From assembly GCA_051656125.1 (NCBI GenBank), contig JBOGBH010000012.1:124001-188000 (forward strand): a stretch of DNA of 64,000 nucleotides, given 5' to 3'. The notes below the pieces were generated by a model. That model was not told the DNA's origin. It worked only from the letters and a program-made list of their open reading frames with translations, and did not search any database. A program made the position numbers and the translations under genes. Shown here piece after piece: positions 52,431 to 63,019 of this stretch (positions are counted from its first letter, which is position 1; each line of letters opens with the position of its first letter). The stretch comes from CAMREV01 sp051656125 (GTDB lineage: Bacteria > Bacillota_I > Bacilli_A > Mycoplasmatales > Mycoplasmoidaceae).

Positions 52431-53036
52431 TTAAAATTTTATTTTATTTTTGATAGCTGATGTTAAAGATTCAGAGTCAATATAATCTATTGAAGAATTA
52501 AATGGCAAACCTGTAGCAAGTCTATAAATTTCTATATTATTGAATATTTTCTTTATATATGAAGAAATATAAAAAGCTGTAAACTCTCCATTAATTGTCA
52601 TGTTTGTTGCTATTAATATCTCTTTGATATCTTTTTTTTCAATAATATCTATAATTTTTTTTAAACTGCTATCAAGATCATCAATATTTTTCTTTTTACT
52701 ATCAATTTCCATCTTTAAATTAAAATATAAACCATTATAAATTTCAAGATTTTCAATTTTTATCAAGTCATTAAAATCAGAAACAATACATAATTTATTA
52801 TTATATCTGCTTGAATCATTGCAAATTTCACAATGAATTTGATTATTTGTTAAGTTATTACATATTGAACAAAAATTAACATTAAATTTTAAATCAATAA
52901 TTCTTGATGATAAGTCTTTTGCAAATTTATCATCTTGCCTTAAAATAAAGTCACAAATTTTTTCAGCACTCTTTTTAGAAACGCCAGGCAATTTTTTAAA
53001 TCCTTCTACAAAGTATTCAAACTCTTTTGGTTTCAC
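52431..53036 (-). CDS. recR: Recombination protein RecR
   Basis: A 201-residue RecR. It has the helix-hairpin-helix LPGVSKKSAEKI at the N-terminus, a zinc finger (CSICNN and CEIC) and a Toprim domain with NMTINGEFTAFYI. RecR works with RecO/RecF in gap repair. It starts at GTG 53034-53036 directly after the ybaB TAG, with no spacer, as expected in dnaX-ybaB-recR operons. A TAA is the stop. Confidence 0.93.
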   Translation of the reverse strand: MKPKEFEYFVEGFKKLPGVSKKSAEKICDFILRQDDKFAKDLSSRIIDLKFNVNFCSICNNLTNNQIHCEICNDSSRYNNKLCIVSDFNDLIKIENLEIYNGLYFNLKMEIDSKKKNIDDLDSSLKKIIDIIEKKDIKEILIATNMTINGEFTAFYISSYIKKIFNNIEIYRLATGLPFNSSIDYIDSESLTSAIKNKIKF

Positions 53037-53333
53037 CTAAATTAATCCCTTTGGCATGCTTTTTGGCATTAAATTCTCTTTTTCGTTATTTACTTCTTTG
53101 ATAGCTTTGTTTATTGAATCAACAATAACGTCTTGAAGAGTATCAATATCATCTTCGTCAACTAAATCTTTACTTATTTTAATGTCTTTAATTTCAAGAT
53201 TTCCTAAAATTTTTATTTCAACTAAGTTATTTTTTGAAGTTATAACAAATTCTTTTTTGTTAAGCTCTTCTGTTTTTTTCTGCATTTCTGCTTGCATCTT
53301 CTGAGCTTGTTTCATTAAATTTTGAATATTCAT
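53037..53333 (-). CDS. ybaB: YbaB/EbfC nucleoid-associated protein
   Basis: A 98-residue protein with the YbaB fold: MNIQNLMKQAQKMQAEMQK N-terminal helix, a middle beta-sheet (FVITSKNNLVEIKILG) and a C-terminal helix ending MPKGLI. It binds DNA and is transcribed with dnaX and recR. One base separates its ATG from the dnaX stop. Confidence 0.92.
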   Translation of the reverse strand: MNIQNLMKQAQKMQAEMQKKTEELNKKEFVITSKNNLVEIKILGNLEIKDIKISKDLVDEDDIDTLQDVIVDSINKAIKEVNNEKENLMPKSMPKGLI

Positions 53334-53334
53334 A

Positions 53335-55242
53335 TTATTTACCTACTATTTCTTCCCCAAATATTTCTAGTGCTATTTCTTTTGTAGAAGCATTTGCCTT
53401 TATTTTTAATTTTAATTTTTCAATATTTACATCTTGATAAACTTTATAATTTCTTTTCAATTCTTTCACAAATTCAGAAAAATCTTTAGCTTGTTTTCTT
53501 GTGACACCTATAACTTTGTATATTGATCCAAATCTATTTTTAATGTATAAAATAAATTCTTCGTTATCAGAAATTAAGTTTAAGTTTATTGAACTCAATT
53601 CATCATCATACATTAACACAAATCCATTATTACTTGCTATTAAGATTTTTGAAGCATCAATTATATAAGCCTCTTCTGGAGTTCTAGGAACTGTGCCCCT
53701 TATATTATCAAAAACTAAATTAAGTTTTGTTTTTATTTCATTATTATTATTGAAAGCAATCTCAGAAAAAATCGATACAAGATTTTTATCAAGTTCAGCT
53801 AATATTAAATTTTCTTTTTTTGACGGTTCTTCAAATAATTTATTATTTTCTTTTTTTTGATTTTCAAATGTTTCTTTTGAATGTAAGATATGATCTATTT
53901 TAACTTCTTTTAAAGAATAAGGTTTAGTGTTTACTTGTTGAAATATATCTTTTTGAACAACATTATTTTCTAATTTTCTAGAAGTTACAACATTTTCAAA
54001 TTTTACATTTGAACATACTAATTCTTCTGTTGAAATATTAGATATTATTTTTGGAGCGTTTTTTTGAACTTCATTATCAATTGTATTATCAATATTTATT
54101 TTTGATAAATTAATGTTGTTAATTGGTTTATTTTCCATTATTATCTCCTCATCTTTTATTAATCCACTATTCTTTAAATAAGAAACACAATTAAGTGTAA
54201 CTAATTCAAAAAAGAATTTATCGTCAATATTATTTTTGATTTGTATTATTCCATTTTGCAATATTTCAATTAGTGCAAGTATTTGTTTTTCACTTAATTT
54301 AAAACTATTAATATTTTCTTCATTAAGAATTTTAAGATTTTCAAACGAACCACTTTTTATATAAAATAATTTGTCAAGAAGTATCTCAATTAATTGAAAA
54401 CAAAGTTTGTAAAAATTAACACCTTTTAATTCGTACTTATTTATTAATACTGAGATATTTAGAATATCATTATTTATAATTAGATCAATTAAATTTATTT
54501 TACTTTTAGTATCTAAAAGCCCAAATATTTCTCTTATATCATTTGATGTAATTTCATTATTAGAGTAGCTTTGAGTTTGATTTAAAATACTCAAACAATC
54601 TCTCACTGAACCATCTGAAATTGATATTATTTCATCAATAGCATCTGGTAAAATTTTAATATTTTCTAATTTAATAATGTTATGTATAAATTGTTTTAAT
54701 ACATCTTTCCCAATTTTCTCAAAATCAAATCTTTGACATCTTGATAAAATTGTTAAAGGAATTTTATTTACTTCTGTTGTAGCAAAAATAAATACGACAT
54801 CCTTTGGTGGATCTTCCAATGTTTTTAGTAGAGCATTTCAAGAACTATTTGTAAGCATATGAGATTCATCAATTATATAAACTTTTTTACTAAAAACATT
54901 AGGAATAAATTTTGTAGAATCAATTAAGTTTCTAATCTCATTTACACCATTATTCGAAGCAGCATCAAGCTCTATTATGTCCATACAATCACTTGAAGAA
55001 AATAATTTACAATTTTTGCAAACGCAACAAGCGTCTCCATTAATTTTATTTGTACAATTTATTGATTTTGCAAATATTCTTGCAATAGAAGTTTTACCAA
55101 CTCCTCTTGGTCCACTAAAAATATATGCATGTGAAATCATATCATTTGAAAGTGAATTTAATAATATTTTTTTAATATAAAATTGACCAATTATATTGTT
55201 AAAATTTTCTGGTTTATATTTTCTATATAGTGTTTTATTCAT
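53335..55242 (-). CDS. dnaX: DNA polymerase III subunit gamma/tau
   Basis: A 635-residue AAA+ clamp-loader subunit. Walker A is GPRGVGKTS, the zinc module is CCVCKNCKLF, Walker B IIDESHM and sensor 1 FIFATTEV, with SRCQRF. The C-terminal half is Asn/Glu-rich and low in conservation. It loads the beta clamp at replication forks. It heads the dnaX-ybaB-recR operon. No frameshift signal was identified, so tau-only production is the simplest reading. Confidence 0.95.
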
Positions 55243-55317
55243 AATTACTCAATAATATTATAAAGTTTATTTTTCTAAAAAAATTATGAAAGTTACGATT
55301 TTTAAAAATAAAAAAAA

Positions 55318-55346
55318 TTATCACTAATCAGTATTTTTAATATAAT
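55318..55346 (+). promoter_or_regulatory. Promoter of the candidate RNA gene
   Basis: TTATCA (55318-55323) and TATAAT (55341-55346) are separated by exactly 17 bases. The predicted start is about 7-10 bases downstream, at the first arm of the closing stem of the candidate RNA. Confidence 0.5.
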
Positions 55347-55355
55347 TTTTTATCA

Positions 55356-55533
55356 GTATAACGATTTTAGCCTTATAGGAAGCTCTTTGAACTATAGTAA
55401 AGATAGTCTGTACGCGCGAGGGTCAATATCAACAAAAATATTTATAGGAACGATGCATTATGATAATGTTTCTCTCGAAAAAAACAAAATCAACAACAGA
55501 GTTTTTTTATTTAAATTAATATAGACGTTATAC
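55356..55533 (+). ncRNA. Candidate structured non-coding RNA, about 178 bases
   Basis: The ends pair: GTATAACG (55356-55363) with CGTTATAC (55526-55533). Inside, CGAGGG (55417-55422) pairs with CTCTCG (55472-55477, one GU pair), enclosing the hairpin CATTA-TGA-TAATG (55456-55468); CTTT/AAAG (55385-55388 with 55399-55402) can form another. The 55375-55480 stretch is GC-richer than its surroundings, a usual mark of structured RNA in AT-rich genomes. A 17-base-spaced promoter precedes it. I do not recognise its family; the tmRNA, 4.5S SRP and RNase P signatures were looked for and not found. Confidence 0.4.
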
Positions 55534-55827
55534 AAAAAAAATTAAACTTCAAACCAAAGTGATAATTTTTATATATTTTTATTAACTTCTTATTCTAAAG
55601 TTTAATCATACTAAATAATAAACTATAAAATCATTCAAACTAAATAATATCCACTTAAATTCATCTAATAAGTTTTACAATCTTGAGCGCTTGCAAAAAA
55701 CTAAACAATATTTAATAGATTAAAATTTAATTAAACTTTCCTTACTATTTATTACTTAATCCTTTCAAAATTTAGACCTTAAAGTCAAAAGGTATATACC
55801 ACCAATTTAATTATAACAATTTATGAA

Positions 55828-56454
55828 CTATTTTAAGTATTTATTTTTTTGTAAAATAATTTCCATAGTTCCAAATTCATTATGTCCAGGGTATATATTA
55901 TTAATTTTTTTTTCATCAACATATGTCTTAAATTTTTTAATTGAGTTTCACATTTCTTTAGGATCAGCATATTCAAGATCTGTTCTACCTATTTCATCAA
56001 CAAAAATATGATCGCCAGTTAAAATTTTATTTTCAAATGCTATACACATTGAACATTGTGAATGACCTGGTGTATGAATGAATTGAATTAAATCATTTTC
56101 AATTAATTCTCCATCCTCAACATATGTAAAATTATTATTTTTAAAATCTTTATCATTAATAAAAATTCTATTTGAAGTGTTATCAACTACTTCTTTACCT
56201 AATTTCGAAACAATTATTTTAATGTTATCAAAATTTTCAACTATCTTTTTTGTTTCACCCACATGATCATAATGTAAGTGAGTTAAAATAATTCCTTTTA
56301 AAATTAATTGCTTTGATTTTATAAATTCGATAAGCTTTTCTGAGTTTCAACTTGGGTCAACTATGAAACAAAAATTTTTATTAATTAAAATATATGAATT
56401 ATTTCCCATAATACTATTTTGAATATAATAAAAATTATCTGTAATTTTGTTCAT
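55828..56454 (-). CDS. MBL-fold metallo-hydrolase (glyoxalase II-like)
   Basis: A 208-residue protein with the metallo-beta-lactamase metal site HLHYDH (residues about 57-62), followed by HTPGHSQCS and GDHIF, and a C-terminal PGHNEFG block. The order is that of small hydroxyacylglutathione-hydrolase-type enzymes. The substrate cannot be told from the sequence. It is 2 bases downstream of the rpsB stop on the same strand. Confidence 0.85.
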
Positions 56455-56456
56455 AA

Positions 56457-57521
56457 TTATTGATTTTGAATTTTTGATTCTGGTAATATAATTTCACTAT
56501 CAGGTTTACCAATATAATTTGCAGCTTTGCCTTGACCAAGCGCAATTGCATCAGCTAGTATTCCTATAATTAAATATACTGATTTAATAGAATAGTTGTT
56601 TGCAGGAATTACAATATCAATATTATCTGGATCTGCATTTGTGTTACAAATTGCAATAATAGGAATATTTAATTTTCTTGCTTCTAAAATCGCATTTTTT
56701 TCTTCAACTGGATCAGTTACTATTAGTACATCTGGAAGATCTTTCATAGTTCTAATTCCACCAAAGAATTTATTTAATTTTTCAATATCTTTAATAATTA
56801 TTGATTGTTCTTTTTTAGAATATTTAGATATTTCTCCAAATTTTTGAAGCGCAACTAATTCACTCAATTTCTTAGTTGAGTTATTTATTGTTTTTAAATT
56901 AGTTAGTGTTCCACCTAATCATCTTTGGTTAACAAAGAATGATCCTACTCTTCTAGATTCTACTTTAATGTGATTTTTAACAATTCATCCTTTAGTTCCT
57001 ACAAAAATAGCTTTACCATCTTTTTTTCCAAGTTCATACAAGAAGTGATATGCTTCACTTAATGCAACAACTGTAAAATATAAATCAATGATGTAATTTT
57101 TACCTTTTTTTGTATAAATAAATTTTTTCATTTTTGGATTTCATTTTCTAGAAGGCAAACCTATATGAATACCAGTTTCCATTAGTTTACTAATAGACAC
57201 TAATTCTTTATATTTTGCTTTTACTGTTGGATTTGCATCTAATTTACTTTCGATTGCAACTTTAATTTCAGCTGACTTATCTTTGTAGTAAGTTTTGCTT
57301 TTCTTAAAGTCTTCTGAAGTTTTTTTATTTTTATAACTTTTTTCAGAGCTATCTTCAATATCTTCGTAATCTTTAGTTTTTCTATATAACTTTTTTTCTT
57401 CTTTAACGAATTCAGTTTTAACTTCATCGTCAGTTATTTTAGAAACTTTATTAGCGGGCTTTGCTTTTGCAGTCTTTTTTTCTTCAACTGATCCAACTTT
57501 ATCTGTTTTATTTGTAGCCAT
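56457..57521 (-). CDS. rpsB: 30S ribosomal protein S2 with N-terminal extension
   Basis: A 354-residue protein. The S2 core begins around residue 105 (KLMETGIHIGLPSRKWNPKM) with QRWLGGTLTN, GGIRTMKDLPDVLIV, PIIAICNTNADP and IPANNYS. The first 100 residues are Lys/Glu/Ala-rich and lack S2 similarity; usual S2 is about 250 residues. ATG 57519-57521 is retained because AGGAG lies upstream and no later ATG is as good. A TATACT box precedes it. It is not upstream of tsf as in most bacteria. Confidence 0.92.
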
Positions 57522-57590
57522 TATAATTTTTTTTCTCCTAAATTTTCATACCTATTAAGTATAATCTTAAAAATAATAAAAATGCAAATA

Positions 57591-58703
57591 TTATTGAAAT
57601 AATTTTGATTCAGTAAGACCACTCATAAAAAATATTAAAAGGGTATATAGTGTAAATGCAAATAAAAGAGAGTCAAATCTATCTAATACACCACCATGAT
57701 TTTTAAATAATGTACCATAATCTTTTATTAAATATTGTCTTTTTAAAAAACTAAAAGCTAAATCTCCAATAGTTGAAATCAAAGAAATTCCAAGAACTAA
57801 GAAAATCAAGAAAAATCATCTACCAACTAAATTTTCATATATGACGGGTACATGAATTAGGTTTTCAATAGTGTTGTGAGTTTGATTTCCGAATGAAATA
57901 AAATAAATTAACAATGCTGAAGCTAGAATAGTCACAATCAAACCTATAAAAAAACCTTCCCATGTTTTTTTAGGAGAAATAACTTTTGTCATTTGTGTTC
58001 TTCCAAATAAAAGACCTGTTAAATATGCAAATACATCTGTAAAAACAGATACTGATAACACAAAGAATAAAACAAGTCATGATTTAGATAAACCAATAAA
58101 ACCAATTGAGAAGAATCCAAAACCTACAACTACATTTAAAATAAAAAATAAAAGTAATGATTTTAAATCTAAAACTCCGTAATCAACAACTATAAAAATT
58201 AAGATAATTAATAAAATTATAAAACCTATTAATAATGTAATTGTAAATAAAGCAAATATTGTAAAAAAGTCTGAAGTGGGACTTTGACTAAAAGATCTTT
58301 CTATTGGTGTAAAGTAGTAGAATTTTGTAATAAATGCAAAATTAGGAAGAATACATAATGTTAATATCCCTAATAGTAAAAATATAAATGTTTTTCTAGA
58401 ATAAGCACCAAAAAATAATTTATTCACTTCATAAACAGCACCATATATAAAGGGAATTAGTAAAACAATGAACATATATGCAAATATGCCCTTATATTGC
58501 AAATTTAGTGTAGGATTTGGAGAAAGATTAATATATCAATCATCATTTAATGAATTATCAGATATTAAGCAAGTAATTAATATCAAAATTCAATATGAAA
58601 ATATAAAAAATGCCATTGAAAATCTTTTTCAAAAAATTTCTTTTTGACTAACATTTATATCATTAATTCTGATTAAACTTTTATTAAATTTCTTTGTAAC
58701 CAT
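57591..58703 (-). CDS. cdsA: CdsA, phosphatidate cytidylyltransferase
   Basis: A 370-residue integral membrane enzyme with about eight helices. The C-terminal signature S-x-x-K-R-x-x-x-K-D-x-G is seen as SFLKRQYLIKDYG followed by HGGVLDRFDS. It makes CDP-diacylglycerol from phosphatidate and CTP for phospholipid synthesis. An N-terminal polar segment of about 25 residues precedes the first helix. It follows frr in the usual frr-cdsA order. Confidence 0.92.
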
Positions 58704-58747
58704 ATATTAACCATTAGTATTTATTATATAACTAAAAATCATACTAT

Positions 58748-59299
58748 TTATATAGTCATCAATTCTTTTTCTTTTTTTTCAATTATTTTATCTATTTCAG
58801 TATTTTTATTTTTTACTATTTTATCTAATGAATCAACATAATAAACTAAATTATCTTTTGTTAATTCAGTATCTTTATTGATTTTGTTATGAATATCTTT
58901 TCTAATATTTCTCACACCAATTTTTGCTTGCTCAGAATATTCTTTTGTTTTTTTAACTAAAGCTTTTCTATTTTCCTCTGTTTGCGGAGGGAAGCTTAAT
59001 CTCAGCGAATCAGAATCTACTACTGGATTAACACCAATATTTGATTTAGATATAGCCTTATTTATATCATTTAAAATTGATGGGTCATATGGTTTAATAA
59101 GTAATTGTCTTGAATCTACTGATTTAATGTTTGCTACTTCAATAATTTTTGACTTAGTTCCAAAGTAATCAACATAAATATCATCAAGAATGCTAGAACT
59201 AACTTTTCCTGTTCTTATTTTACTTAACTCATTCTCTAATCATTCAATTTTTTCATTAGATTTTTTTTCAAATTCTATTTTATAAACATCTCATTCCAT
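58748..59299 (-). CDS. frr: Ribosome recycling factor
   Basis: A 183-residue protein of normal RRF length. Hallmarks are RTGKVSSSILDDIYVDYFG, SVDSRQLLIKPYD, the hinge region LSFPPQTEENRKALVK and the C-terminal charged three-helix bundle. It splits post-termination ribosomes with EF-G, which is encoded in the same window. The reading frame includes three TGA-Trp codons and starts MEWDVY. It starts 2 bases after the pyrH stop. Confidence 0.95.
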
Positions 59300-59301
59300 T
59301 T

Positions 59302-60024
59302 TTATTTTTCCCTTAATTTATTTCTTATTACAGTAAATTTACCCTTATTATTTAAGGCGTTTAATATACTTTCTTTTTTATCGATATCAAAAATTATTGT
59401 TTCTATATCGTTTTCTTTGCACATTGTTATAAATGTTAAATCAGCTACTTTAAGTTCTTTTTCTAAAATTTCATCATAAGTTATAGAACATATAAATTTA
59501 GCATCTTTATTCTTATTAGGATCTTTGTCATAAATGCCATCAGTTCCATTTTTGCCCATTAAAATCAATTTTGAATTAATTTCTAAGCAACGTAAAGCAG
59601 CACATGTATCTGTAGAAAAATAAGGCATACCTATTCCTCCAGCAAAAATCACTATTTCACCTTTTTTAATATCTTCATTAAAATTATTTGCATCATGATC
59701 ATTTGTTACTTTCGGAACATTAAGAGCTGAGTAAACTTTAGCTTTCATTCCATTTTTATTTAATGATGATTTTAATGAAATAGAATTCATTATTGTTGCA
59801 AGCATTCCTATGTTATCTGCATCTGAACGATTCATTCCCATTTTTTCATTGGTAGCACCTCTTCAAATGTTTCCGCCACCAAGAACAATACCAATACCAT
59901 ATTCTCCCTTTAGGGCTTTTATTTGATCTGATATCTGATCTAATTTTTTAAAACAAATAATATTGTCTTCATTTCTTAGAGATGCGCCACTTAGTTTTAT
60001 TAAAATGTTTTTATTTGTTTTCAT
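59302..60024 (-). CDS. pyrH: Uridylate kinase
   Basis: A 240-residue UMP kinase. The ILIKLSGASL start, GIGIVLGGGNIWRG, MNRSDADNIGML and the GGIGMPYFSTDT block are family hallmarks. It phosphorylates UMP with ATP. AAGGA lies before ATG 60024. It sits between tsf and frr as in most bacteria. Confidence 0.96.
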
Positions 60025-60063
60025 TTATTTTCCTTTGTATATTAAAAAAAGTAAATAATTAAA

Positions 60064-60945
60064 TTACTTACCCATTTGTGCAGCTACTTCAGCAGCAAAA
60101 TCAACTTCTTCTTTAACTATTCCATCACCTAATTCATATCTAATCATAGATAAAATCTCAGCATTGTTACTGTTAGAAACATATTTTCCTACTGTTAAAT
60201 TTGGTTCTTTAACAAATGGTTGATCTACTAAACAATATTCAGCTAATAGTTTTCCAACTCTACCTTCAACTATTTTTTCAGCAAACTCTTTTGGTTTACC
60301 TTCATCAATAGTTTTCTTAATTAATAATTCTTTTTCATTTTGCAATCAAGCTTGATCAACATTTTCTTTATTTAAGAATTTAGGATTCATTGCTCCAACA
60401 TGCATTGCAACATCTTTAGCAATATTATCGTTCACATCTTTATTTATAACTACGATAGATGAATATTTTTTATTGTAATGTGTGTAAATTCCAAAAGTAC
60501 TGTCTGCATCTTTCTTAATTATATTCGCTCTTCTAAAAGAAATTTTTTCTCCAATTTTTGAAGTAGCTTCGATAGAAGCATCTTTAATAGTTTGCCCATT
60601 TGAAAGAACTAAATTTTCAACCAAGTTTACATCAGTTATTTCTTTATTTAAAATTATTTTTTTCATTTCATTAACTAAATTCAAAAAAATTTCATTTTGA
60701 GCTACGAAATCTGTTTGCGAGTTAACTTCAATTATTAATGCCTTGTTTCCATCAACAAGTGTGTCAGTAACTCCTTCTGTTGCTACTGCATTTGATTTTT
60801 TTTCCGCTTTTGCAATTCCTTTTTCTTTTAAAATTTTAACTGCTTCTTCCATGTTACCATTTGTAGAATCTAAAGCTTTTTGACAATCAAGAAAACCTGC
60901 TTGTGTAATATTTCTTAATTCTTTTACTAATTTTGCATCTGCCAT
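60064..60945 (-). CDS. tsf: Elongation factor Ts
   Basis: A 293-residue nucleotide-exchange factor for EF-Tu. KLVKELRNITQAGFLDCQKAL (N-terminal UBA-like domain), NSQTDFVAQN (core) and GEKISFRR are intact. It recycles EF-Tu-GDP, also encoded in this window. It is the first of the tsf-pyrH-frr-cdsA-rpsB run; rpsB is displaced to the end of the run. One TGA-Trp lies at 60346-60348. Confidence 0.96.
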
Positions 60946-61003
60946 AATTTTCTCCGTTTTTAAAACTATATATATTTTATAATAAATAAAATAATTAATA
61001 AAC

Positions 61004-61753
61004 TTAATTTAAAAAATTTTTATAAAGAAGTAAATACCCAAGAGTGACTATTTGTTCTTGGTCATTTAAAATATTAAATTTTTTATCAAATTTAAATTTA
61101 TCAATATTTCTATAATTGCCGCCCGTTATAAAAACGTCTTTAACATCATATTTATCATATGCATAATTTATCATACTATTTATAGTTCCAAAAATAATGT
61201 GATAATAACCTGACTCAATACACTCATTGGTATTGAAACCAAAATCTTTTCGAATGTTTTTAATTTCGAAATCATTAATAAGTTCGGTATTAGTTTTCAA
61301 ATCTTCAAAAGCTTTATTAATAGATGGTAGAATGCTAACTCCCATAATTTTTTTATTATTAATAATTACAGAAAAAATAGCAGTTCCGAATGATATTCCT
61401 ATTGAATTATTTGAATTTTCAATTAGATAATATGAAAAACCAAGAATGTCTAAACCAACGTTTTCAATATTAATATCTTTATCTAATTTTAAAAAGTTAA
61501 AATCACTATTTTTTATAAAATATATTTTTTTATTTTTTGGAAATAACAATTTTATTTTTTTATTTACTGAAGGTACTACTGAACCAATTATTACTTTTTC
61601 ATAATCTAATTTGTAAAGCAAATTTTTAATATCAAGTTTTCATTTGTTAAAATTTCTTGTACCAAATAAGTATGTATTCTCAATTCTGTTTTTATCTATA
61701 ATAGAAATTTTAATTAAAGAATTTCCTATATCTAATATTAATATTTTATTCAT
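61004..61753 (-). CDS. coaX: Type III pantothenate kinase (CoaX)
   Basis: A 249-residue protein of the ASKHA-fold CoaX type. It has LDIGNSLIK (phosphate-binding loop), IGSVVPSVNKK, NVGLDILGF where the family has GxDR, SIGISFGTAIFSVII and TNECIESGYYH. Type III enzymes phosphorylate pantothenate without feedback by CoA. GLD in place of G-x-D-R is a deviation at a pantothenate-binding segment. The ATG overlaps the preceding CoaD-HAD gene by 8 bases, so both are translated together and the enzymes act in successive parts of CoA synthesis. Confidence 0.8.
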
Positions 61754-62966
61754 TTATATAACCATAGTCTAATAAAAAATTATAAATAGAATCATTATTA
61801 TTAGAACCAATTATATATTTTGCTTTTTCTTTAATACTGTTTGGAGCATTTCCCATTGCAATTCCATTTTCAAATTTTGAAATCATTTCAGTATCATTAC
61901 CAGAATCACCAAAAACAAAAATATCTTTTTTATTAATTTTTATTTTTTTTGCTAAATCATTTATTGCATTATATTTTCCGATACTTTTATCGAAAAAATC
62001 TATGTAAAAGGAAGAAGAATGGTAACAAATACAATTTTCAGAAATTTTTTTATCTATATTTTTAAATTCCTCTTCAACTATTTTACTTTCTGCCTTAAAA
62101 GTAATTTGTAAAACGTCTTTATAAACATGAGATTTTACATTTTCTCAATCATCGTATTCAGGATCAGTATGAGATCCGCCATAAAAATATCTTTCTTCAT
62201 TTATTTCATGATTTGGATTTTCTCCAAAATAAACTCGAAAAAGCTTTTCTCCATTATTTCAGATCAGCTCTCTTTTATATTTTTTCGCCAAATTAATTGC
62301 CACATCAATGTCTTTTTTACATAAAAACTTATTTGATAAACTTAATTTTTTTGTTTTCATATTAAAAAGTGCAGATCCTCCTGAAGTAATGATATAGTTA
62401 GGTAAATTAAGATCTTGAGCTAATTTTAATACATTTGTGTAATGTCTACCTGTACAAAGAATAACTTCGTGATTATTTTTAATTAGTAAATTAATTGCTT
62501 TCTTTGTTGAATCCAAAAGTTCTTTTTTATCATTTAATATAGTTCCATCAACATCAAACGCAAAAAGTTTTCTATTGCTTGACGCGACATTTTCATATTT
62601 TTTATTTGCAAAAAAAAGTATTTCTTCTATTTTATTGTTTTTGTTTTTATATAGTTTTATTAAATTTGATTCGTATTCATAATCTTTCGTATTTCTAATT
62701 CCTCTAATTATATGTGTGCATCCTAATTCATCAAATAAAGAAGGGATGTCATTTTCTGTTTTAAGAACTTCTACATTTTTAATATTTAATTTAGATATTT
62801 CATTTTTTGTGTTTAAAAAATTTTTTTCTAAATCACTATTTTTAAGATCATTTTTAGCAACGACTATATAAACTTTATCAAAAATTTTTAAAGCCTTTTG
62901 AATTATATGAATATGACCTTCATGTAAATTATTAAAGGTGCCTGGAAACAAACCAATTTTCTTCAT
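61746..62966 (-). CDS. coaD: Fusion of CoaD (phosphopantetheine adenylyltransferase) and a Cof-type HAD phosphatase
   Basis: A 406-residue two-domain protein in one uninterrupted reading frame. Residues 1-130 are CoaD: GTFNNLHEGH (nucleotidyltransferase HxGH at 15-18), IIRGIRNTKDYEYES (the R-G-x-R-N-x-x-D-x-x-Y-E block) and the S129-S130 ATP-contact serines. Residues 133-406 are a Cof-type HAD: motif I FDVDGT (D138 nucleophile, D140), motif II CTGR, and late GKYNAI (Lys) plus GDSGNDTEM. CoaD makes dephospho-CoA from phosphopantetheine and ATP. The normal CoaD C-terminal helix is replaced by the HAD. AGGAAT precedes the ATG. Confidence 0.88.
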
Positions 62967-63019
62967 ATTAATTCCTAAATAAATGTAAAATAATTATATA
63001 TTAATTAACAAGGTTATTT

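Larger units (their letters stand above)
55243..55827. other. Largest gene-free stretch, 585 bases
   Basis: No reading frame with coding character was found on either strand. The left part (55356-55533) holds a structured-RNA candidate listed separately. The right part is AT-rich, with the palindrome GGTATATACC near 55791-55800 and a GACCTTAAAGTC near-palindrome just left of it. These could be a weak terminator for the MBL gene on the minus strand. Confidence 0.6.

Noticed and set aside
55356..55533. tmRNA, 4.5S SRP RNA or 6S RNA as identity of the candidate RNA.
   Set aside because: No tRNA-like ends or tag frame, no GGTCAGG/GGAA-AGCA SRP loop, and no 6S-like bubble architecture were found.
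55534..55827. RNase P RNA on the minus strand (GGAAAGT near 55735-55745 and a pairing ATTAAACTTT segment near 55592-55605).
   Set aside because: The universally conserved ACA-x-AA and GGCTTA blocks and the bulged U of helix P4 are absent, and the pairing is only AT-rich.
61746..62966. CoaD-HAD fusion as a frameshift or assembly artefact.
   Set aside because: The junction (residues 128-138) is in one open frame without stop, and both domains keep their catalytic motifs; only read data could now overturn it.
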